Positions 5,740-11,906 of a DNA stretch of 11,906 nt are shown piece after piece (the stretch's first letter is position 1; each line of letters begins with the position of its first letter). Source of the DNA: Planctomycetaceae bacterium (lineage in GTDB: Bacteria > Planctomycetota > Planctomycetia > Pirellulales > Thermoguttaceae); NCBI GenBank assembly GCA_031254675.1, contig JAIRTV010000047.1, positions 1 through 11,906 of the forward strand, given 5' to 3'. Below the pieces are notes generated by a model. That model searched no databases. It was given only the letters and a program-made list of their open reading frames with translations, and was not told the origin of the DNA. A program made the translations under genes and the position numbers.

Positions 5740-5755
5740 TTGAGGAATTCCTCAA
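5740..5755. promoter_or_regulatory. Perfect 16-bp palindrome in the nusA-infB gap
   Basis: TTGAGGAATTCCTCAA is perfectly self-complementary with no spacer and sits 39 bases after the nusA stop. A palindrome without loop bases suits a homodimeric DNA-binding protein better than an RNA hairpin. The rest of the 234-base gap has no ORF worth calling and no convincing promoter; a short GGCCT/AGGCC stem (5905-5917) precedes the infB ribosome binding site. Confidence 0.4.
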
Positions 5756-5935
5756 TAGTCACCCTTTGTAGTTCAAGGATGTTCCTTTATGTAATAAAAA
5801 ACTAACCCTAAAGGGAAACCGAAAATTGATGAGCGGAATTACTTTCTGTGTGAAGTATTCCTTTTGAGTTTGTTATTTTCCGGTATCCTGATTCACTTGT
5901 TTTCGGCCTTAGAGGCCTTTGGAGAGAGTCGAGAC

Positions 5936-8900
5936 TTGTCCATTCGAATTTACGCACTGGCGCAGCAACTCAAGGTCGAAACCAAGAAACTCATTGATGT
6001 CCTAAAACAATTAGGAATCGAAGGGAAAGGTTCTTCTTTGGCTAGTCTGACTGAAGAAGAAGTTGAAAAAGTAAAAGCTGCTGTCCAAAAAACACAGGCA
6101 AAATCTTCAAAACCAGGTAACAATTTTCCTGATACGGTATTCAAACGTCCTTCGGGAGTATTGCCGGACAAGAAAATTCGTGTTCTTGAACCACACACCA
6201 AAAAGGAAGTTCCTCCTTCTCAACCAGCGGAACACAAGGAAGTTAAGGAAACTCCAGCCGTTTCGGTTTCTCCTGATGTTGCACGCCCGACGGAAAATAA
6301 GTCGGTAAAAAAAGAGAAAGAGCCGGAAATCGTTTCGCCTCAAGAATCGTCGGCGAAAGAATCACCGAAAAAGGAATTACCTCCGGCAAAAGAGTTACCG
6401 AAAGAGTTATCGAAAAAAGAATTGCCACCGGCAAAAGAATCGCCGGTCAAAGGATCGTTGCCGTCTTTTCCGACACTTCCTCCGCCGCTTGGTCGTATTG
6501 AGTTGCCGCCTTCAGAACCCAAAGGCGGAACGTCAAAAAATTTGGAACGCAAAGGAAAAACATCCAAAAGTCCAGAATCGAAGGGCGGAACGCCGAAAAA
6601 TCTGGAACGTAAAGATGGAACGCCGAAAAATCTGGAACGCAAAGACGGAACGCCAAAAAATCTGGAACGCAAAGGCGGAACACCGAAAAATCTGGAACAT
6701 AAAGGCGGTACGCCGAACATTCAGGTACCCAAAGGTGGATTGCCTAAAAAATCGACGCCGTTGAACGCATTTTTGAGGAAATCGGAATCGTCAACAGTAC
6801 CTGCGCCGCCGATTACAACAGGACTTTCCGAACCGGGTCATGCGGTTGCGACACGTCGTGATGATTATCGGGGACCGATGCGAGATTTTACCGATAAGAT
6901 TCCCAATCTTGACACGTTGCGAAAAAAGCCGGAAGGAACGAAACCGTCCCATTCCCAATCGTCGAAACCAACTGGTCCTTCTATCCGAATTGCGCCTGTT
7001 CCGAAAGCACCGACACCGAAAACACCAAAAATAAAGGAACCTACGCCGCAAAAACCGGATATGGTTTTGCCGAAAGATATTATTCGCAGTGTTATTACCG
7101 ACGGAACTTCCAAAGAGCTTGAGAATCACATTCGGAAACACGAAGAACGTCAACGTATCAAAGACGAAGAACGTAAAAAGAAAGATTTCAAAGACAAAGA
7201 GAAAAGAAAACATAAAAAGAAAACTTCCGGTCAACCCGACAATAATGATGAACAAGGAAAAGGCGGACGTGGTCAACATCAACGATCAGGACTAGGAATT
7301 GGTGAAACTGCTACACCTTTAATTGATGAGACCAAGAAAAAACGGCGAAGCGGTGCGACGCGGCGTCATAATCGAAATGATTATGAAGAAGAAGCGGCAG
7401 TTATTCCGCGTCAGCTCAAACGTCAACGTAATCGCGGACGTGCTGTGAGTACAGCAGCGCCGCGAAAAACGGATATTGTGATTCAACTTCCTTGTTCGGT
7501 TAAACAATTTGCCGAACAAACCGGACTTTCTGTTCCCATTGTTATAAAAAAGCTCCTTGAAATGGGGACTCCTATGATGATTAACTCGCAATTAGATCGG
7601 GAATCTTCGGAACTTTTGGCGGAAGCGTTTGGCATACGATTGTCTGTGCGGGATCAGATTTCTTTGGAGGATCGGTTGGTTGTATCGTTGTTTGAAGAAG
7701 AAGACCCGCCGGAATTGCTTAAACCGCGTCCGCCGGTGGTAACTGTACTTGGTCATGTCGATCACGGTAAAACGACATTGCTTGACCATATTCTTCACTT
7801 GAATGTTGTTTCCGGTGAAAAGGGCGGTATTACGCAACATATTCGGGCGTATCGGGTTAAGATGGAAAATGGAGAGGATATTACATTTGTTGATACGCCG
7901 GGGCATGAGGCTTTTACGGAAATGCGGGCGCGTGGTGCTAATTGTACGGATATTGTTGTTTTGGTAGTGGCGGCAGACGACGGAGTGATGCCGCAAACCG
8001 AAGAAGCGATTTCCCACGCCAAAGCCGCAGGTGTTCCGATTATAGTTGCTTTAAATAAGATGGATTTGGTGGGAGTTCATCCTGAACGAGTTATTCAGGA
8101 GCTTGCAGCTCACGAGTTGATGCCGAGCGAATGGGGCGGCGATGTTGAAGTGATTCGGTGTAGTGGTTTAACGGGTTTGGGTGTTGACAAATTACTTGAG
8201 ACGATTCAGGTGATCGCGGAACTTCACGAACTAAAAGCCAATCCGAATCGTTCGGCGCTTGGTGTGGCATTGGAAGCGGAACTCCAATCCGGTCAAGGAG
8301 TTGTTTGCAAAGTGCTTGTTCAAAACGGAACACTGCAAACTGGTGATGTTGTTCTTTGTGGTACGGCGTATGGTCGTGTTAAAGTGATGTACGATACGCT
8401 TGACACGAAAAAGATAATCAACAAAGCGATTCCTAGTACGCCTGTTCAGTTAATTGGTCTCAACACGGCTCCGAGTGCCGGTAGTAAATTTTGTGTTCTG
8501 GACGATATTTCGGATGCCCGAACAATTGCCGAGCAACGTTTGGATGAAGAGCGGAAAAATTTATTGGCGGATGTTCGGTCTCATGTTACGTTGGAGACGT
8601 TGTTCCAACGTATCAATTCCGCACAAGCAATTCAAACGCTTAATGTGATTATTCGTGCTGATGTTCGTGGTTCTATTGAAGCGATTCGCAAAGAGCTTGG
8701 CAAGTTGGATCATCCTGAGGTTAAGATCAAAATTTTGCAAGCGACGGTTGGAGGGATTTCGGAGGCGGATGTTCAACTTGCGGATGCGTCGGATGCGATT
8801 ATTGTTGGTTTCAATGTTGTACCTGACGAGAATGCTCGTATTATGGCTGACCGAAAGAAAATCCAGATACGTCGTTACGATATTATTTATAACTTGACGG

Positions 8901-9244
8901 ATGATATTAAAAAGGCGTTGGAGGGGATGCTCAAACCGATTGAACAGATTAAGGAATTGGGGCGGGCGTTGGTGCAACGAGTCTTTGTTATTAGTCGGTT
9001 GGGGGCGATTGCCGGATGTCGAGTGGTTTCGGGAACGATTGAACGGGATTGTCGTGTTCGGATTATTCGGGACAGCCGAATTATTGGCGAATATCCGCTT
9101 GATTCGCTTAAACGCGAAAAAGATGATGTAAAAGAAGTTCGTGAAGGTTATGAATGCGGTATGAAACTCAAAGGTTTCAACGACTTGAAAGAAGGCGATA
9201 TTCTCGAAACGTACAAAATTGAAGAAATTGCACGAACTTTTTAG
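5936..9244 (+). CDS. infB: Translation initiation factor IF-2
   Basis: IF-2 is the GTPase that brings initiator tRNA to the 30S subunit and promotes subunit joining. The TTG at 5936 is chosen because GGAGAGAG (5921-5928) lies seven bases upstream and the product then begins SIRIYALAQQL, the usual IF2_N start. An earlier TTG at 5864 would add 24 hydrophobic residues unsuited to a cytosolic factor. Order (1102 aa): IF2_N (about 1-51), a long Pro/Lys/Glu linker with decapeptide repeats (196-275), a Lys-rich helix (about 395-430), a second IF2_N-like segment (about 521-571), then the G domain with GHVDHGKT (606-613), GGITQHI (630-636), DTPGH (653-657), NKMD (707-710) and SGLTG (743-747). Beta-barrel and C-terminal fMet-tRNA-binding domains follow. 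It is about 200 residues longer than E. coli IF2, all in the N-terminal half. rbfA does not follow. Confidence 0.97.
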   Translation: MSIRIYALAQQLKVETKKLIDVLKQLGIEGKGSSLASLTEEEVEKVKAAVQKTQAKSSKPGNNFPDTVFKRPSGVLPDKKIRVLEPHTKKEVPPSQPAEHKEVKETPAVSVSPDVARPTENKSVKKEKEPEIVSPQESSAKESPKKELPPAKELPKELSKKELPPAKESPVKGSLPSFPTLPPPLGRIELPPSEPKGGTSKNLERKGKTSKSPESKGGTPKNLERKDGTPKNLERKDGTPKNLERKGGTPKNLEHKGGTPNIQVPKGGLPKKSTPLNAFLRKSESSTVPAPPITTGLSEPGHAVATRRDDYRGPMRDFTDKIPNLDTLRKKPEGTKPSHSQSSKPTGPSIRIAPVPKAPTPKTPKIKEPTPQKPDMVLPKDIIRSVITDGTSKELENHIRKHEERQRIKDEERKKKDFKDKEKRKHKKKTSGQPDNNDEQGKGGRGQHQRSGLGIGETATPLIDETKKKRRSGATRRHNRNDYEEEAAVIPRQLKRQRNRGRAVSTAAPRKTDIVIQLPCSVKQFAEQTGLSVPIVIKKLLEMGTPMMINSQLDRESSELLAEAFGIRLSVRDQISLEDRLVVSLFEEEDPPELLKPRPPVVTVLGHVDHGKTTLLDHILHLNVVSGEKGGITQHIRAYRVKMENGEDITFVDTPGHEAFTEMRARGANCTDIVVLVVAADDGVMPQTEEAISHAKAAGVPIIVALNKMDLVGVHPERVIQELAAHELMPSEWGGDVEVIRCSGLTGLGVDKLLETIQVIAELHELKANPNRSALGVALEAELQSGQGVVCKVLVQNGTLQTGDVVLCGTAYGRVKVMYDTLDTKKIINKAIPSTPVQLIGLNTAPSAGSKFCVLDDISDARTIAEQRLDEERKNLLADVRSHVTLETLFQRINSAQAIQTLNVIIRADVRGSIEAIRKELGKLDHPEVKIKILQATVGGISEADVQLADASDAIIVGFNVVPDENARIMADRKKIQIRRYDIIYNLTDDIKKALEGMLKPIEQIKELGRALVQRVFVISRLGAIAGCRVVSGTIERDCRVRIIRDSRIIGEYPLDSLKREKDDVKEVREGYECGMKLKGFNDLKEGDILETYKIEEIARTF
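6521..6760 (+). repeat. Eight 30-bp tandem repeats inside infB
   Basis: Eight units of 30 bases encode decapeptides of the form K(G/D)GT(P/S)KNLER; the last two are degenerate. Conservation is strongest in units three to six, which differ from each other by only a few bases, so the expansion is recent. The block lies in the disordered linker of IF-2 and keeps the reading frame. Copy number may vary between strains. Confidence 0.9.
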
Positions 9245-9258
9245 GTTTGAAATATTTC

Positions 9259-9285
9259 TTAGGAAGTGTTGACGAGTGTTCCTAA
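9259..9285 (+). other. Inverted repeat after infB
   Basis: TTAGGAA (9259-9265) and TTCCTAA (9279-9285) are perfect complements around 13 bases and lie 15 bases after the infB stop. No uridine tract follows, so this is at best a weak 3' end element. Confidence 0.3.
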
Positions 9286-9318
9286 TCTGGTTGTTGAAAG
9301 TATTCTCGAGTTTTTATC

Positions 9319-9327
9319 TGTTATAAC
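9319..9327 (+). promoter_or_regulatory. Possible extended -10 promoter of the exonuclease gene
   Basis: TGTTATAAC fits an extended -10 element (TG, one base, TATAAC at 9322-9327) and would start transcription about 20 bases before the ATG at 9354. There is no matching -35 box. The exonuclease could instead be read through from infB. Confidence 0.3.
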
Positions 9328-9353
9328 AATTGCTCTGTGAGCACGAGGCAAAA

Positions 9354-10190
9354 ATGTCAGACCGTCTTGCTTATTTTGTTTTCGATATTGAAAGTGTTGC
9401 TGATGCTCAACTTATTTCCAAAGTACATTTCAATAATACAATTTCTCCTCAGGAAGCGATTCGAAAATATCGGGACGAACTTCTAGAAAAAAACGATTCT
9501 GATTTTATTCCTTATACGTTTCAAGTACCAATTTCTGTTGTTATTGGTAAAGTTGCGGAGGATTTTTCGCTTCTTGATATTGTGGTTTTGGACGAACCGG
9601 AATATCGTCCGCACGAAATTTGCAACAAATTTTGGCGTGGTTGGGCGGCGTACCGGCAACCGACTTTTGTTAGTTTCAATGGTCGTGGGTTTGATATTCC
9701 TATGTTGGAGCAAGCCGCGTTTCGGTATGGAATTTCTATTCCGAGTTGGTTTTCTCTTGAGGCGAAAACATTCGAACAGCCGAGAAATCGTTACAATCTG
9801 AGAACTCATATTGATCTCTGTGATATTCTAACCAATTACGGAGCAACTCGTTTCAATGGCGGTTTGAATCTTGCAGCGAGTATCTTGGGCAAACCGGGAA
9901 AAATGGATACGCAAGGACATATGGTTCAAGACTTGTACGATGCTGGAGAACTCACAAAAATCAATGATTATTGTCGTTGTGACGTATTGGACACGTATTT
10001 TGTTTTTTTGCGGGTTATGGTTTTGGTGGGAAAGTTATCGTTGCGTGACGAGCAGGTTTTGGTCAAAAAAACAAAGGATTGGCTTAATCTTCGTGCGGAA
10101 AGTAATTCGGCTTATCGTCAATATCTTGCTAGTTGGGGCGACTGGTCTAATCCTTGGGAAACCCGCAACAACACCGAATCACACTCGTAA
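9354..10190 (+). CDS. Predicted 3'-5' exonuclease, PolB-like (DEDDy type)
   Basis: The protein resembles the stand-alone exonuclease family related to the proofreading domain of family B DNA polymerases. It shows the three exonuclease motifs: Exo I FDIES with D11 and E13; Exo II VSFNGRGFDIPML with D114 (106-118); Exo III YCRCD with Y206 and D210. These are the four acidic metal ligands and the tyrosine of the DEDDy class. At 278 residues it has no polymerase domain. The probable substrate is single-stranded DNA or mismatched 3' ends; its cellular role is not established. The ATG at 9354 follows GAGG (9345-9348); a TTG at 9330 in the same frame lacks a ribosome binding site. It occupies the place after infB where rbfA is common. 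Confidence 0.88.
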   Translation: MSDRLAYFVFDIESVADAQLISKVHFNNTISPQEAIRKYRDELLEKNDSDFIPYTFQVPISVVIGKVAEDFSLLDIVVLDEPEYRPHEICNKFWRGWAAYRQPTFVSFNGRGFDIPMLEQAAFRYGISIPSWFSLEAKTFEQPRNRYNLRTHIDLCDILTNYGATRFNGGLNLAASILGKPGKMDTQGHMVQDLYDAGELTKINDYCRCDVLDTYFVFLRVMVLVGKLSLRDEQVLVKKTKDWLNLRAESNSAYRQYLASWGDWSNPWETRNNTESHS

Positions 10191-10486
10191 TCGGCAAAAT
10201 GTCCGACTATCTAATTTCCGATCATCTATTAGACCTGTTTTCTAACTGATATGGCGAAACAGGCAACTATCGAAATAAATGATTTTATTGGAACGTGAAA
10301 TCGTTGGAGAATTAGAGAGAAGTTCTAATGAGAAGGGCTTGACGGACAAATGTTGCATTGAGATAATGGTTCTGTTGTTGGAACTGCTTGCCGTATGCTG
10401 AAGCACACGGTTGAGTGTACAACACAACAATATTTGTAAGACAAACTTTAAATCCGAATTTTAATCCAATTGAAAGGAATATCCCA
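10191..10486 (+). promoter_or_regulatory. Leader region of the Fe-S carrier gene, with stem-loops
   Basis: CCTGTTT (10234-10240) pairs with AAACAGG (10257-10263) after the exonuclease and could close its transcript, though no uridine run follows. ATTAGA/TCTAAT (10311-10316, 10324-10329) forms a further small stem. Downstream of the promoter at 10339-10367, a 20-base hairpin (10391-10410) has arms CCGTATGC and GCACACGG with one A-C mismatch and loop TGAA. GTGT/ACAC (10415-10425) may form a second. The leader of about 110 bases is long for a 109-aa gene. No ORF of interest is present. Confidence 0.35.
10339..10367 (+). promoter_or_regulatory. Predicted sigma70-type promoter of the Fe-S carrier gene
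   Basis: TTGACG (10339-10344) and GATAAT (10362-10367) are separated by 17 bases, giving a start near 10374. The same transcript probably includes the regulator gene, which begins five bases after the carrier stops. Confidence 0.65.
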
Positions 10487-10816
10487 ATGTCTATTACAAT
10501 AACTTCGGCGGCTTCTGAAGAAGTTAAAAAGATCAAAGCGACTCAAAATCTTGGCGAGGAGACATTTTTGCGGATTGGTATTTTGGGTGGTGGTTGCAGC
10601 GGCATGCAGTACGCTCTCAATTTCGACACCGTTTTCGATAACTCCAACGATACTCAATACGAATGGGATGGCGTGAAATTGGCAACACAGAAAAAATTTG
10701 ATCCGCATTTTGACGGTACAACGATTGATTTTCTGGACAACTCTTCCGGTCGTGGTTTTTCTATTGACAATCCCAATTTTCCTAAAGCATCAGGTTGTTC
10801 CTGTTGCGGACATTGA
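10487..10816 (+). CDS. A-type iron-sulfur carrier protein (IscA/ErpA/SufA family)
   Basis: A-type carriers receive Fe-S clusters from scaffold proteins and pass them to apoproteins. The family cysteines are visible: C37 in LGGGCSGMQY and the C-terminal C104-S-C106, here followed by one more cysteine, C107 (GCSCCGH). The 109-residue length is typical. AAAGGA (10473-10478) eight bases before the ATG at 10487 sets the start; the open frame upstream to 10415 lies in the leader. The last bases overlap a possible TTG start of the downstream regulator. No iscS, iscU or suf gene is nearby, so it is a stand-alone carrier. Whether it is closest to ErpA, IscA or SufA cannot be decided by eye. The two ferredoxins in this window are possible clients. 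Confidence 0.93.
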   Translation: MSITITSAASEEVKKIKATQNLGEETFLRIGILGGGCSGMQYALNFDTVFDNSNDTQYEWDGVKLATQKKFDPHFDGTTIDFLDNSSGRGFSIDNPNFPKASGCSCCGH

Positions 10817-10821
10817 GACTT

Positions 10822-11906
10822 GTGAAACGTAAAAAGAATGTTCTCTTAATTATTGAAACTTCTCGCGCATTTGGTCGTGGACTCCTTCAAGGGATTTCGC
10901 ATTATATTCTTGAACATGATGATTGGAGTGTCCATGTTGAAGATCGCGGGTTGCTCGAATCAACGCCGTCGTGGTTGCAAAACTGGAAAGGCGACGGCAT
11001 CATTTCTCGAACTCCCTCATTGACTGTTGCACGAACATTGCAACGTCTTGCGATTCCGGTTGTTGAACTGTTGGGCAATGGTCATCAAATTGTTCCTGAA
11101 ATTCGGAGCGATGAAGATGAAGTGGCACGTTTGGTTGTTGATCATTTTATTCCGTCGGGTTTTACGGAGTTTGGTTTTTTTGCAATTGGCAACGCTTGGT
11201 GGTCACAACTTCGTCGGGAGGCGTTGATTCGAGAAGTTCAAAAACGCGGTGGGCATGTTCATCTTTTCACTCAAGCCGGAAAAGGGCGACGTGTTTTTTA
11301 TCCGGTTTGGGAGCCGAAATACGATCTTATGATGCAACGTTGGTTACGTTGTTTACCGAAACCGATTGCGATTTGGGCGGTGAGTGATGCGTTGGCGATT
11401 CGTCTTTTGGAGGGTTGCCGGCGAGTGGGAATCCAAGTTCCCGGCGAAGCGGCAATTCTCGGAACCACAAACGACACCTTACTCTGCAACATTCTCACAC
11501 CACCGCTTTCAAGTGTTGATTTGAACGGATTCCGTATCGGCTACGTTGCCGCAGAACGTTTAACACGAAAAATGAAAGGGGAAACAATTCCGACAAGTCC
11601 GGTTTTGGTGTCGCCTCTTGGGGTGATTCCGCGTCAATCGACAGATATGGTGGCGTTGCCGGACAAAGAAATTGCGTTGGCGATTCGTTTTTTGCGGGAC
11701 AACGCCGCACGCAATATATCAGTAACACAGATTGCCGAAGCGTCGGGGATTTCGCGTAGTACGTTGCAACGACGTTTCCGCAACAAAATCGGACATTCCG
11801 TCGAAAAAGAAATCATGCGAACACGAATGGATCGAGCAAAACGGTTATTACGGGAGACGATGTTTTCTCTTTCGGCAATTGCCGCGAAAACCGGTTTTGC
11901 GACGAC
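10822..11906 (+). CDS. XylR-like transcriptional regulator, LacI-type sensor plus AraC-type DNA-binding domain (3' partial)
   Basis: The frame runs off the window after 361 residues. The N-terminal part (about 5-275) is a periplasmic-binding-protein-like sensor as in LacI family regulators: it opens with VLLIIETSRAFGRGLLQGI, includes AIWAVSDALAIRLL (183-196), and has TTNDTLLCNILTPPLSSVDLN (215-235), close to the planctomycete XylR-like pattern. The first AraC-type helix-turn-helix is ISVTQIAEASGISRSTLQRRF (299-319); the second begins at about 348 and is cut off. E. coli XylR has the same domain order and responds to xylose, but the ligand here is unknown. GTG at 10822 is chosen; TTG at 10813 is in frame and overlaps the carrier stop. 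Neither has a strong ribosome binding site, so coupling to the carrier gene is likely. Confidence 0.92.
   Translation, partial: MKRKKNVLLIIETSRAFGRGLLQGISHYILEHDDWSVHVEDRGLLESTPSWLQNWKGDGIISRTPSLTVARTLQRLAIPVVELLGNGHQIVPEIRSDEDEVARLVVDHFIPSGFTEFGFFAIGNAWWSQLRREALIREVQKRGGHVHLFTQAGKGRRVFYPVWEPKYDLMMQRWLRCLPKPIAIWAVSDALAIRLLEGCRRVGIQVPGEAAILGTTNDTLLCNILTPPLSSVDLNGFRIGYVAAERLTRKMKGETIPTSPVLVSPLGVIPRQSTDMVALPDKEIALAIRFLRDNAARNISVTQIAEASGISRSTLQRRFRNKIGHSVEKEIMRTRMDRAKRLLRETMFSLSAIAAKTGFAT

Noticed and set aside
5727..5771. 14-codon acidic frame after nusA overlapping the 16-bp palindrome
   Set aside because: It has no ribosome binding site and is too short to distinguish from chance.

Overview
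The window reads as chromosomal DNA of a planctomycete, probably of the Pirellulales type. Three things point there: the NusA and IF2 sequences, IF2's very long charged N-terminal half, and a transcription factor with a sugar-binding-like sensor fused to an AraC-type DNA-binding domain (the XylR-like family common in Planctomycetota and Lentisphaerota). The DNA is moderately AT-rich. Two clostridial-type 2[4Fe-4S] ferredoxins and an A-type Fe-S carrier suggest low-potential, possibly anaerobic metabolism. The assignment is by recognition; no search was run.

Layout. Positions 1-1374 hold no confident gene and are made of repeats. There are three copies of a hairpin-rich unit (1-182, 203-370, 493-622). 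Two long AT-rich palindromes of the same family lie in opposite orientations (371-484, 623-736). A near-consensus promoter (772-799) reads into thirteen 21-bp tandem units (832-1104), most with an internal dyad. A doubtful 46-codon ORF follows and ends in another inverted repeat (1249-1307). comB (1375-2187, +) then converges on a minus-strand pair: a ParA-family ATPase (2290-3081) and an unlisted 51-codon gene (2138-2293). The small gene starts in an ATGA overlap with the ParA stop and runs antisense into the end of comB. A divergent promoter region (3082-3496) separates parA from the two ferredoxin genes (3497-3673, 3816-3995).

nusA (4433-5701) follows its own strong promoter and a leader of about 150 nt; infB starts 234 nt after it at a TTG codon (5936-9244). 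The common neighbours rimP and rbfA are absent. Downstream come a PolB-like 3'-5' exonuclease (9354-10190), an A-type Fe-S carrier (10487-10816) behind a near-consensus promoter, and the XylR-like regulator (10822 to the window edge, 3' truncated) five bases after it.

How the parts fit. nusA/infB form the transcription-translation core. The ferredoxins and the A-type carrier both concern Fe-S chemistry but are not one operon. ComB belongs to the coenzyme M/sulfolactate route. No defence system, CRISPR array, tRNA, rRNA or transposase gene was found. The most unusual material is the repeat region at the left and the small gene coupled to parA.
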